Below are positions 18,301 through 25,471 of a stretch of DNA of 64,000 nt, one piece after another. This DNA is from Pelagibacteraceae bacterium (lineage in GTDB: Bacteria > Pseudomonadota > Alphaproteobacteria > HIMB59 > GCA-002718135). The stretch spans positions 196,805-260,804 of the forward strand of contig PBDN01000019.1 of the NCBI GenBank assembly GCA_002718135.1, in the 5' to 3' direction. The notes under the pieces are model-generated. The model had not been told where the DNA came from, did not search any database, and saw nothing but the letters and a program-made list of their open reading frames with translations. The position numbers and the translations under genes were made by a program. Position 1 is the first letter of the stretch. Every line of letters starts with the position of its first letter.

Positions 18301-19040
18301 GCGGAGATGGATTCCTTCAGGCTCTGGATATAGATAGGTAGCGGATTTAGATCGCGTTTCTGAAGCGCGGCGATCATAGCATCGACTGGTTCGGTGTTTC
18401 CCGACTGAAGCAGCGCCCGATAAAACGTTACGGCGGCAACTGGTGCATCCTTTTTCCAGTGTCGGTGCAGGACTGACATATCGACCATCTGTGTATCTGG
18501 CCAATAGAGTCCCGCTGTCATCAAAGGAACTGGTTCAGCCCACTCGGAGTCTATCCCCAACAAATGCGCAGCATACCCCAGAAAGTTATCGATATTTGCA
18601 GACCCGCCATGGACCAGGTACTGCCACAAGCGATGAGCATCTTCAGAGGGTACCGTGCCATATTGGGCCAGTTCAGGGTCAGGTGTATCTTCGCCCGGTA
18701 AGGCTGCGAATCTGATGTCGTTACGGCGGCAGATATGGGCGATTTGCTCAACTCCATACGGCCAATAGGTCACCCCGCCAAGCAGCCGTATTACCACCAA
18801 CTTCGCATGCGCAATAATCCCCGCGACATAGACGTCAACTGACATCGGATGCGTTAGCTGCAGAAAATTTGCTAGGCGAAGAGATGGGGCATCTGCACCC
18901 GCGCGTGATTGCCCGGCGGAAAGCGCGGTGAGTTCGGTATCTGCAGCGGAAAGAATGACAATATCACCCGACGTCTGACCCAGATCGACGGCTTCCGAAC
19001 CATCGGAAAAAATCCCCGGCGTAGCCGCGAGAAGATGCAT
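15300..19040 (-). CDS. cobN: Cobaltochelatase large subunit CobN
   Basis: CobN is the about 1250-residue porphyrin-binding subunit of the ATP-dependent cobaltochelatase (magnesium chelatase H family). The 1246 residues include G-D-G-Q-D-G-D-A and P-P-H-S-Y-F-A-F-Y-A-W, H-M-G-K-H-G-N-L-E-W-L-P-G-K and W-G-T-S-N-M-R-T-G-G-D-D-I-A, all typical of CobN. It appears intact. The start at 19040 is one base after the cobW stop. Its partners CobS and chelatase CobT are not in the window. Because CbiX is present, CobN may serve as a second chelatase, work with a magnesium-chelatase-type ATPase elsewhere, or act on another tetrapyrrole. Confidence 0.95.
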   Translation of the reverse strand: MHLLAATPGIFSDGSEAVDLGQTSGDIVILSAADTELTALSAGQSRAGADAPSLRLANFLQLTHPMSVDVYVAGIIAHAKLVVIRLLGGVTYWPYGVEQIAHICRRNDIRFAALPGEDTPDPELAQYGTVPSEDAHRLWQYLVHGGSANIDNFLGYAAHLLGIDSEWAEPVPLMTAGLYWPDTQMVDMSVLHRHWKKDAPVAAVTFYRALLQSGNTEPVDAMIAALQKRDLNPLPIYIQSLKESISAGVVEQTLCDVPPDVILNTTGFAVSTPGVERNRTPFDSADCPVLQTVFSATSEDVWAGSDAGLVARDIAMNVALPEVDGRVLTRAVAFKSEARFDAATQAAIVKHLPSLDRIDFVAELAAAWIRLARTPPPERRIALVLANYPNRDGRLGNGVGLDTPAGTITLLHAMKDSGYGISNLPNDGASLIARLLDGPTNHGVLARRVEETISIADYQFFFSGLPQTIRDAVSERWGAPESDPFYLDDAVGYGALAIPVFRLGKIAIGLQPARGYNIDPAKSYHDPDLVPPHSYFAFYAWIRLQFNADAVVHMGKHGNLEWLPGKSLALSVNCFPEAALGPLPNVYPFIVNDPGEGTQAKRRTSAVIVDHLTPPLARAETYGPLADLERLVDEYYEAAGLDPRRINLLRERILELTRSSGLDLDCGISVNEPADEALAKLDNYLCELKELQIRDGLHVFGISPEGSLRDALLVALVRLPRGDGQDGDASLIRALAADLGLEDFDPLDCLLGDPWTGPRPAALAGDDPWRTNGDTVERLEILALDLVGGRTPDDAWPATRVVIDTVRDTIAPSVAACGSAEISGVLAALDGRFVNPGPSGAPTRGRVEVLPTGRNFYSVDTRTVPTPTAWTLGWRSATLLIHRHAQEHGEWPRRMALSAWGTSNMRTGGDDIAQGLALMGVQPQWDRGSGRVTGFEIMPLEILDRPRVDVTLRLSGFFRDAFPQQINLFDSAARAVAALDEPLDQNPLAARVAEDAAALMTEGIDEDTARRRAGHRVFGSKSGAYGAGLQALIDERGWDTDADLARAYIAWGGYAYGEGAEGEPEHRLFERCLSGVEAVVHNQDNREHDLLDSDDYYQFEGGLTAAVRYLSGDQPAVWHNDHSRPETPKIRSLEDEIARVVRARVVNPKWIAGVMRHGYKGAFEMAATVDYLFAFAATAHCVKNHQFDLVFDAYLADPDVREFLERSNPHALRDMAERLIEAQDRGLWRPRSNTAWTYLRDLKGVA

Positions 19041-19041
19041 C

Positions 19042-20088
19042 TCAGCTTCTCTCCAAACCACCCAACGCACTGGCGATAGCCGGCTTATCGAGGCCGGCTA
19101 GACCAATTATGACGAGCTGCGTTTCACGTACTTCACCATCCTTCCAGGGGCGGTCGAAGTATTGCTGCAAACGTGCACCGACGCCCTGGACAATCATTCG
19201 CATATCTTTACCCGGGACGTCGACAAACCCTTTCACGCGGAGAATATCGTGGGCGTTTACGGCGGATACGAGGCGATTAATCAGGGAATCCACCGATTCT
19301 ATCGCACCAATTACGACCTCAAAGCTCTCGAAATCATCGTGATTATGCCCGTCTTCTGCGTCGTGATGCGACGGGCGCGCTTCCAGATCGTCCTCAGCTG
19401 CAGCTTCAATCCCCAAAAGCACATCAGTGTCAATAACGCCCCTGGTTGTTTTGACGATGCGCACACCGTCGCGCAGGCTACTACCCACTTTATTAACCAC
19501 GGTTTCTATGACGCCAGCATCCATCAGATCAGTCTTGTTTAGAAGTACCAGATCGGCACAGGCCAGCTGATCCTCATAGAGTTCGTGTAGCGGACTTTCA
19601 TGGTCAAGTTCTTCGTCTTCAGCACGCATTGCATCGACCCTGTCGGGATCATCTGCAAACCGACCGTCGGCAACCGCCGGACCGTCCAGTAGGGCGACGA
19701 CCCCATCGACGGTCACCCGCGTGCGTACCTCTGGCCAGCCGAAAGCCTGGACCAGCGGCTTCGGTAGGGCAAGGCCAGAGGTTTCGATCAAAATATGATC
19801 AGGTAACTCTTCGCGGTCCAAGATCTTCTGGATCGTGGGCAGAAAATCGTCCGCCACCGTGCAACAGATGCAGCCATTAGCGAGCTCGAAGATATCATCG
19901 TCAGTACAACCAGGGTTGCCGCAGTCTTTGAGTAATTCTCCATCGACCGAGAGGTCACCAAATTCATTGATCACCAGAGCTAGTTTTTTCCCGTTGGCCT
20001 GTTTTATCAAGTTGCGGATCATCGTTGTTTTACCAGCACCAAGAAAACCAGTAATGACAGTCGCGGAAATTTTCTGAGCGATAGCCAT
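19042..20088 (-). CDS. cobW: CobW GTPase, cobalt chaperone for cobalamin synthesis
   Basis: CobW belongs to the COG0523 G3E GTPases, which deliver metals. The product starts M-A-I-A-Q-K-I-S-A-T-V-I-T-G-F-L-G-A-G-K, followed by the metal-binding C-I-C-C motif near residue 75 and N-K-T-D for guanine recognition. A His/Asp-rich linker (H-H-D-A-E-D-G-H-N-H-D-D) precedes the C-terminal domain. Length is 348 residues. I chose the ATG at 20088 rather than the longer frame because it starts at the conserved N-terminus and has upstream GGAGG. It is the first gene behind the cobalamin riboswitch, and directly followed by cobN. Confidence 0.95.
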   Translation of the reverse strand: MAIAQKISATVITGFLGAGKTTMIRNLIKQANGKKLALVINEFGDLSVDGELLKDCGNPGCTDDDIFELANGCICCTVADDFLPTIQKILDREELPDHILIETSGLALPKPLVQAFGWPEVRTRVTVDGVVALLDGPAVADGRFADDPDRVDAMRAEDEELDHESPLHELYEDQLACADLVLLNKTDLMDAGVIETVVNKVGSSLRDGVRIVKTTRGVIDTDVLLGIEAAAEDDLEARPSHHDAEDGHNHDDFESFEVVIGAIESVDSLINRLVSAVNAHDILRVKGFVDVPGKDMRMIVQGVGARLQQYFDRPWKDGEVRETQLVIIGLAGLDKPAIASALGGLERS

Positions 20089-20174
20089 GTTGTTTCCGCC
20101 TCCTCCGCAGAAAAAATAAACACGCATCGCTTGATGCCGTTCGCGAAGCACACCCCGGCCCGCGATCTTGCGAT

Positions 20175-20348
20175 ACGGCCGGCGTCCGGTCTCCTGGCTT
20201 ACGGGTCGTCATTCAGCCCCTGCCTTCCAGCGAATTACCGCCGTGGCGCCGTTGGGGCGAACTAACCGTCTACAGTTGCGGGGGCAGCCGGGGCTCAGAT
20301 TTCGATATCTCGCCCCGTTCCCGGTGTCGTCGGCAGAAGAACGGTACC
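20175..20348 (-). promoter_or_regulatory. Cobalamin (adenosylcobalamin) riboswitch controlling cobW-cobN-cobO-cobQ
   Basis: On the reverse strand, 90 bases before cobW, the conserved blocks of a cobalamin riboswitch appear in order: the 5' GGTACCGTTCTTC segment, ACACCGGGAACGGGG, then GGCTGCCCCCGCAACTGTA, a B12-box-like CGCCACGGCG, CTGGAAGGCAGG, and the 3' closing GTAAGCCAGGAGACCGG. It should switch the operon off when cobalamin is plentiful, probably by hiding the cobW ribosome-binding site or by premature termination. No second copy is seen in front of the other B12 units or cbtB. The ends are approximate. Confidence 0.92.
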
Positions 20349-20534
20349 CAAGAGTTGATGACTCGGCAAGTAATCAGATCTCATCGGAGACAAATAAAGC
20401 TACCGGGTACAGAGAGCCACAAATCATCAATTAAGCTCTGAAGATAAATAATGGTAAGAAATGCTAATTATTTTTATGCTAGACCTTTTCAGAATAACGC
20501 GGATCAGCTTATGTTTGGAACAGGAGAGGTAAAA

Positions 20535-20708
20535 ATGAACCAACAGGTAATTAAAGAATCGGCAGTGGGGTCAAATGTTCTAGCGTCAGCAGTTCTCGCG
20601 ATTTTGCTGGGAGCTTTTATAGTATTAGGCACCGGCTTTGCACATTCAGATACTATCCACAATGCCGCGCATGACAGTAGGCATTCATTCGCTTTTCCCT
20701 GTCACTGA
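20535..20708 (+). CDS. cbtB: Cobalt transporter subunit CbtB
   Basis: CbtB is the small partner of the CbtA cobalt carrier. The 57-residue product has one membrane span (about residues 14-35) and a C-terminal histidine cluster ending H-D-S-R-H-S-F-A-F-P-C-H, the presumed metal site. The ATG follows GGAGAGGT and five bases, a strong ribosome-binding site, so longer upstream frames are rejected. It lies divergent from the riboswitch-controlled cobW operon and 14 bp before cbtA. No riboswitch is seen on this strand, so its control may be different. Confidence 0.88.
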   Translation: MNQQVIKESAVGSNVLASAVLAILLGAFIVLGTGFAHSDTIHNAAHDSRHSFAFPCH

Positions 20709-20722
20709 GAACGTAACAGCAT

Positions 20723-21466
20723 ATGTTAAGGCGAATTTTATTTACCGCTATAATCTCTGGATTGCTGGGAGGAGTGGTGGTTTCGATCGTACAGCATTTT
20801 ACTACTACACCTATCATTCTGCAGTCAGAAACCTTTGAAGGAGGCAGCGAGCAGGGCGACAAGCATAGTCTCCTTAAAAAAGGAGTAACGTTAATCCCTC
20901 CAGCAAGTGCCCACGGCTCGCATAATGGCAGTGAAAAGCTGGAAGCTGAAAGCTGGGCACCCAACGACGGCCTCCAAAGGACAATGTATACGTGCTTAGC
21001 TAACTTATTAACTGGTGTTGGGTTCGCGTTGATTATAACAGCATGTTTTGCTCTTTCAGGCGGTTCTATTAACGGCCGCCGTGGCCTTCTTTGGGGGCTT
21101 GCCGGCTTTTTTAGCATCAGCCTAGCGCCGGCCCTCGGTCTACCGCCGGAAGTACCCGGTGCTATGGCTGCAGCGCTTGGTGATCGTCAGCTCTGGTGGT
21201 TTCTGTGTGTTGGCCTTACTGCTGCCGGACTATGGGTCATGGTTTTTCGAATCGGCGTTCCTTGGGCAGTGACTGGAATAGTTTTTTTAGCACTACCGCA
21301 TCTGATTGGCGCGCCAGTACCCGACCGGATCGGCGGCCCAGTACCGCCCGAACTAGCTGCACATTTCGTCTCGGCTTCGTTGGCAACGGCCGCAGTATTC
21401 TGGTGTGCAACCGGCTGGTTGGCGGGGAACTTCTGGAACCACTTCGCGGCAGAAAAGACGGCCTAA
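20723..21466 (+). CDS. cbtA: Cobalt transporter subunit CbtA
   Basis: This 247-residue integral membrane protein belongs to the predicted cobalt transporter CbtA, usually found with CbtB in cobalamin loci. Hydrophobic segments lie near residues 5-20, 85-110, 118-135, 155-172, 178-195 and 215-235. It has the family-like G-G-x-x-x-G-R-R-G-L-L-W-G-L-A-G-F stretch, a P-A-L-G-L-P-P-E-x-P-G motif and a histidine-containing loop (A-H-G-S-H-N-G) after the first span. It probably brings cobalt to CbiX/CobW for corrin synthesis. It ends 16 bp before the end of convergent cobT. Confidence 0.9.
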   Translation: MLRRILFTAIISGLLGGVVVSIVQHFTTTPIILQSETFEGGSEQGDKHSLLKKGVTLIPPASAHGSHNGSEKLEAESWAPNDGLQRTMYTCLANLLTGVGFALIITACFALSGGSINGRRGLLWGLAGFFSISLAPALGLPPEVPGAMAAALGDRQLWWFLCVGLTAAGLWVMVFRIGVPWAVTGIVFLALPHLIGAPVPDRIGGPVPPELAAHFVSASLATAAVFWCATGWLAGNFWNHFAAEKTA

Positions 21467-21482
21467 ATACAGCGGTTTACGC

Positions 21483-22493
21483 CTAATTACCTCTACTCAC
21501 TGCCGCTTCTTCAAAAGTAGCCATGCCGTTATGCGCCGCGACGGCACACCTAAGCAAACCCAGCGCGACTGCCCCACCCGATGCCTCGCCTAAACCCATT
21601 CCAAGGTCGAGAAGCGGTTCCTTACCGAGTTTATTGAGCAGAAGCCGATGCCCCGGCTCGCTAGATAAATGCCCAGGGACGCAGTGATCAAGCGCGCCAC
21701 AGACAGTTCGTTCGAGCACTGCTACCGCAGCGGTAGCAACAAACCCATCGAGGATCACCGGAATCCCGCTACACCGTGCAGAAAGAACGACACCGGCCAT
21801 GGCGGCCATTTCACGCCCGCCAACACGTTTCAACGCTTCCAGAGGATTATCCAAATTTTTACCATGGAATTTCATTGCTGCCGCGACGGCCCGAGTCTTC
21901 ACCGCGACTCCTGCCGCATCGAGCCCAGTCCCCGGTCCAGTCCAGTCAGCCGGTCTCCCGCCAAACAACGCGCAGGACAAAGCCGCAGCCGAGGTTGTGT
22001 TGCCGATTCCCATTTCTCCAACCACCAATACGTCAGCCTCTTCATTTAAGGCGTCGTATCCAGTCCCAAATGCCGAGGCAAGTTCTTCTGTCGACATCGC
22101 GGATGCCACGGTAAAGTTGGCCGTGGGTCGGTCAAGCTCGAGATCGATAACGCTTAGCTTCGCGCCCTGGATTTCAGCCAGCTGGTTGATAGCAGCACCC
22201 CCGTCGGCAAAATTGGCAACCATCTGGCGCGTGACCGTCGGAGGAAACGCAGATACGCCCTGTTCCGTGACACCGTGATTACCTGCGAAAACAAGGATCT
22301 CCATATTTTCCAGCCGAGGAGGATAACGGCCCTGGCAGGCGGCACACCAGGAAGAGAGTTCTTCCAAGCGGCCCAGTGAACCGGCAGGTTTGGTAAGGTT
22401 TGCTTCTCGTGCAATCGTCCTCTTTGCCGAATCAGTATCGAGATGGGGTAAATTTTCAAGTTGTCGAACTATGGCATCCTGGTTCAAAATCAT
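21483..22493 (-). CDS. cobT: Nicotinate-nucleotide--dimethylbenzimidazole phosphoribosyltransferase
   Basis: CobT (CobU in Pseudomonas naming) makes alpha-ribazole phosphate from the lower-ligand base and nicotinate mononucleotide. The 336 residues show T-K-P-A-G-S-L-G-R-L-E near residue 35, F-A-G-N-H-G-V-T-E-Q-G-V-S-A-F-P, G-E-M-G-I-G-N-T-T-S-A-A-A, and the C-terminal L-L-D-L-G-M-G-L-G-E-A-S-G with the catalytic Glu. It is divergent from cobS with 67 bp between starts. BluB, which makes dimethylbenzimidazole, is not in the window. Confidence 0.95.
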   Translation of the reverse strand: MILNQDAIVRQLENLPHLDTDSAKRTIAREANLTKPAGSLGRLEELSSWCAACQGRYPPRLENMEILVFAGNHGVTEQGVSAFPPTVTRQMVANFADGGAAINQLAEIQGAKLSVIDLELDRPTANFTVASAMSTEELASAFGTGYDALNEEADVLVVGEMGIGNTTSAAALSCALFGGRPADWTGPGTGLDAAGVAVKTRAVAAAMKFHGKNLDNPLEALKRVGGREMAAMAGVVLSARCSGIPVILDGFVATAAVAVLERTVCGALDHCVPGHLSSEPGHRLLLNKLGKEPLLDLGMGLGEASGGAVALGLLRCAVAAHNGMATFEEAAVSRGN

Positions 22494-22560
22494 ATCTTCG
22501 CTATGGGAGTAAAATTAGCCTGCGGCGACGGCACCCCACTGATAACATTTCGGTGACATC

Positions 22561-23322
22561 ATGACAGCATCCAACAACAATCTTTTAAAAGGTATATTTA
22601 CTAGCGTAGTATTTTTGACGCGTTTTCCTTCACCACGTTGGCCCGAAGCAGCTGACCGGCCCCTCGCAGCTAGTATGTGGGCCTTTCCTATAGCTGGCGT
22701 CCTGGTCGCCACGGTGGGAGGCGCAATCTACATTCTCTGTAACCTGCTCCAACTGCCGGCCGTCGTCGCCGCACTATTCGCTATAGTCGCAATGATCGTA
22801 ACTACAGGCGGCCTCCACGAAGATGGGTTGGCGGACTTAGCGGATGGCATTTGGGGTGGTACCCACAAAGAGCGCCGGCTCGCGATCATGTCAGATAGTC
22901 GCATAGGCGCCTACGGAGCTATCGCTCTAATCCTTACGGTTGCGGGGCGCGCCGCCTCTGTTGCCGCTATCAACGACCCCACTCTTGTACTGGGTGCGCT
23001 AGTAGCGGCCTGCGCCGCCAGCCGGGGAATGATACCGATGTTAATGGTCTTTAGTCAGCCCGTGAAAGTAGATGGTCTCGGCGCCAACGCCGGCATTCCC
23101 TCGGTCTCGGTGTGCGGCGGCGCGTTGCTGTTAGCGTTAATCATTTGCGTTTTGGCTTCTCCAACCGAACCGATGAGTTGTCTAATCGGAGCAGCGGTAG
23201 GTGCGGGGATTATCGCCTGGTTCGCGCAACGAAAACTGGGGGGATATACCGGTGACTCGCTTGGCGCTTCTCAGCAAATAGCCGAAATTTTTGCTCTCGC
23301 GGTGATTGCAGGCGCACAATGA
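22561..23322 (+). CDS. cobS: Adenosylcobinamide-GDP ribazoletransferase (cobalamin synthase)
   Basis: CobS (CobV) joins adenosylcobinamide-GDP and alpha-ribazole in the inner membrane, the last building step of B12. The 253 residues have F-L-T-R-F-P near residue 20, T-G-G-L-H-E-D-G-L-A-D-L-A-D-G near 80, the D-S-R-I-G-A-Y-G segment, Y-T-G-D-S-L-G-A at the end and about six hydrophobic spans, all as in the family. It is convergent with the phosphatase gene. A short GCCC-TCGT-GGGC hairpin lies near 23345 between them, without a clear T-run. Confidence 0.95.
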   Translation: MTASNNNLLKGIFTSVVFLTRFPSPRWPEAADRPLAASMWAFPIAGVLVATVGGAIYILCNLLQLPAVVAALFAIVAMIVTTGGLHEDGLADLADGIWGGTHKERRLAIMSDSRIGAYGAIALILTVAGRAASVAAINDPTLVLGALVAACAASRGMIPMLMVFSQPVKVDGLGANAGIPSVSVCGGALLLALIICVLASPTEPMSCLIGAAVGAGIIAWFAQRKLGGYTGDSLGASQQIAEIFALAVIAGAQ

Positions 23323-23354
23323 AATATCTTATGTATGCCGCAGGCCCTCGTGGG

Positions 23355-23960
23355 CTAACCCGCCAACCGGTTGACGAAGTTGATGCGCCAGCTTTCAGGG
23401 CCGAGATAATCGCAGCGGGTAATTGATAAAGTTTCTATCGTATAAGACAGCGCAGCCAGCGGTGCACCCCCCATAGCAGCCGATAGGAACCCACGGATGC
23501 TGCCAGCGTGGAGTACAGCGACCACAGACCGATCCGTTATTTTTCTCGACCAGTCCAAGGCCGCTTCTTGTACCCGGTTGGAGACCTCCGAAAAGGTCTC
23601 CCCGCCCGGTGGGCGGATATCCGCCGGCCAAGACTTGTCATTTTCGCGAATTTCAGCCCAGACCTCGGCACTAGGACGGCCCTCCCAGTCGCCGAAATTT
23701 TGTTCTCCAAATCGTTGCTCAACATGAACATCGACGTTATGTCCTCCGCGTGCGGCGAGGATCCCATCAAGCGTTTTTCGTGTCCTCGACAGATGAGAAA
23801 TCATCCATATTGGGTTTTCAGGCAAGGCATCGGACAGATTTTGGAACGCTTCCTCGGACGGCATATGAATGTCAAGGTCGAGCGCGCCATAAACAGCCTT
23901 TTCAGGATTAATAGTAGGCGCATGTCGGATCAGCCACCACTCAGTCACGCTATTTTTCAT
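23355..23960 (-). CDS. Histidine phosphatase, probable alpha-ribazole phosphatase
   Basis: A phosphoglycerate-mutase-like histidine phosphatase of 201 residues with the core L-I-R-H-A-P-T near residue 12 (R-H-A in place of the usual R-H-G), a central E-Q-N-F-G-D-W-E-G-R segment and V-L-H-A-G-S-I-R-G with the second histidine. Placed at the end of cobU-cobD, it most likely removes phosphate from alpha-ribazole phosphate or adenosylcobalamin phosphate, the role of Salmonella CobC. The ATG at 23960 overlaps the cobD stop as ATGA; longer frames upstream are cobD read in another phase. Position supports the role, but this broad family often misleads. Confidence 0.85.
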   Translation of the reverse strand: MKNSVTEWWLIRHAPTINPEKAVYGALDLDIHMPSEEAFQNLSDALPENPIWMISHLSRTRKTLDGILAARGGHNVDVHVEQRFGEQNFGDWEGRPSAEVWAEIRENDKSWPADIRPPGGETFSEVSNRVQEAALDWSRKITDRSVVAVLHAGSIRGFLSAAMGGAPLAALSYTIETLSITRCDYLGPESWRINFVNRLAG

Positions 23961-24943
23961 GAATACAATGCCTTCTCGAGACGTACCCAATCCACCGTTT
24001 TTCCCGGCAGTCCAAAACGCAGCCAGCTTGGGTTTTCCAGAAATCTGCGGGTATAGATTCCAGCCCGGCCTAGTTTTTCGTGCATCGTCTGCGCTTTCCC
24101 GGAGGTGACTAGCCTGAAAAGGTTGGTGCCACCCAGTATATCGAGTCCGGCCCCCATTAAAATATTGTCTAGACGAAGGGCTGACTCCTCCAGCCGATCG
24201 CGGGTTTTCGTCTGCCAGTCGAAATCCATTAATGCTGCGGCGCCTATATCGGCAGCTAGCGAGGACACCGGCCAAGGCCCCAGAGCAGCAGCCGTTCTTG
24301 CCACCATATCCGGGCCGGCAACTACAAAACCGAGGCGTAGTCCGGGTAATCCATAAAACTTTCCAAACGACCGGAGAGCGACGATCCCAGCGGAGGTGCC
24401 AGCAGCGATGGAGGGAGCCGTATCAAGATCGGCGAAGGCTTCATCCACAACCACTCCTCCGCCTTTCTCCGATAGCAATTTAGCAAGAGAGGTCACATCG
24501 GCAATCGCCGGTGTCGCCCCGTCCGGGTTGTTGGGTCGAGTCACAACCGCAACATCGCAATCGGCTGGTTCTGGCAAAAACTCTGTCTCAAAAACGTCGT
24601 GGCCTGCGGCCTTCCACGCAGGGGTATGCTCTCCATAGGTTGGTGCTACCACGGCGACCCGACAGACATCACGTAGACGAGGCAACCATTGGATCAATGC
24701 CTGACTCCCGGGACCACAAGCGATACATGCTGGATCGTTTACTCCATATGCAGCCGCCGCGGCTAACTTCAGATTGTCCATCCGATCACTATCAGGAAGC
24801 AGGTGAAGCGCTTCGAGCATGCTCTCTGGTACGGGCCAAGGGTGCGGATTAATTCCAGTACTAAGATCTAGCCAGTCGTCAGCTTGCTCGCCAAAACTAT
24901 TCGCGGCAGCCCGCAAATCTCCCCCGTGAAAAACTTCGGTCAA
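23957..24943 (-). CDS. cobD: Threonine-phosphate decarboxylase (PLP enzyme; CobC in Pseudomonas naming)
   Basis: This class II aminotransferase-fold enzyme decarboxylates L-threonine phosphate to aminopropanol phosphate for the nucleotide-loop arm. The 328 residues include H-G-G-D-L near the start, W-L-D-L-S-T-G-I-N-P, C-G-P-G-S-Q-A-L-I-Q, R-P-N-N-P-D-G for cofactor binding, V-V-V-D-E-A-F-A-D, and R-S-F-G-K-F-Y-G-L-P-G-L-R with the PLP-binding Lys. It overlaps cobU upstream and the phosphatase gene downstream by 4 bp each. Symbols differ between naming systems; the product feeds CbiB. Confidence 0.93.
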   Translation of the reverse strand: MTEVFHGGDLRAAANSFGEQADDWLDLSTGINPHPWPVPESMLEALHLLPDSDRMDNLKLAAAAAYGVNDPACIACGPGSQALIQWLPRLRDVCRVAVVAPTYGEHTPAWKAAGHDVFETEFLPEPADCDVAVVTRPNNPDGATPAIADVTSLAKLLSEKGGGVVVDEAFADLDTAPSIAAGTSAGIVALRSFGKFYGLPGLRLGFVVAGPDMVARTAAALGPWPVSSLAADIGAAALMDFDWQTKTRDRLEESALRLDNILMGAGLDILGGTNLFRLVTSGKAQTMHEKLGRAGIYTRRFLENPSWLRFGLPGKTVDWVRLEKALYS

Positions 24944-25467
24944 TTCGTGGTACCTTTGAGGGTCAGTGGTAGTCCGGCAGCTATGAATACCACACGGTCC
25001 GCTGCCGCTGCGACTTTTTGGTTAAGAGTACCTTGCAGATCACGAAAATGCCGCCCAACCTGATTATCGGGTACTAAGCCCAGACCAACCTCGTTTGACA
25101 CTAGAACTATACACCCTTTGACTTTTGAAATTGCCTCAATCAGGTCATCACTTTCTTTTGAAATATCGCGTTCTAAGAAAATCAAATTAGATAGCCACAG
25201 GGTAAGACAATCGACCAATAATACCGTATTTGACACGCCATTTTCGGAAATTGCGTCAGGCAAGTCATAGGGTTCTTCAATCGTGGTCCAATCGTCTCCA
25301 CGGCGACGGCGATGGGATGCAATCTTATCCTCCATTTCGTCATCGAAAGCCTGCGCAGTTGCCAAATAGATCGGGGCTCCAGGTAATTCCATTACCAACT
25401 CTTCGGCGTATAGGCTTTTTCCAGAGGATGCACCTCCAATGACGAAAGTCGAGATCGGGGAAAACAT
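24940..25467 (-). CDS. cobU: Adenosylcobinamide kinase / adenosylcobinamide-phosphate guanylyltransferase
   Basis: CobU (CobP) phosphorylates adenosylcobinamide and then makes the GDP derivative. The 175 residues start with a P-loop F-V-I-G-G-A-S-S-G-K-S, then the family's H-R-R-R-R-G-D-D-W-T-T-I-E-E-P block with the guanylylated histidine, D-C-L-T-L-W-L-S-N and V-S-N-E-V-G-L-G-L-V-P. Length is normal. It overlaps cobD by 4 bp and starts 4 bp after the end of galE, so galE and this B12 unit may share a promoter. Confidence 0.95.
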   Translation of the reverse strand: MFSPISTFVIGGASSGKSLYAEELVMELPGAPIYLATAQAFDDEMEDKIASHRRRRGDDWTTIEEPYDLPDAISENGVSNTVLLVDCLTLWLSNLIFLERDISKESDDLIEAISKVKGCIVLVSNEVGLGLVPDNQVGRHFRDLQGTLNQKVAAAADRVVFIAAGLPLTLKGTTN

Positions 25468-25471
25468 ATGT

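Noticed and set aside
20451..20534. An N-terminal extension of cbtB by 28 residues
   Set aside because: The strong GGAGAGGT ribosome-binding site directly precedes the ATG at 20535, and the extension is not typical of CbtB.
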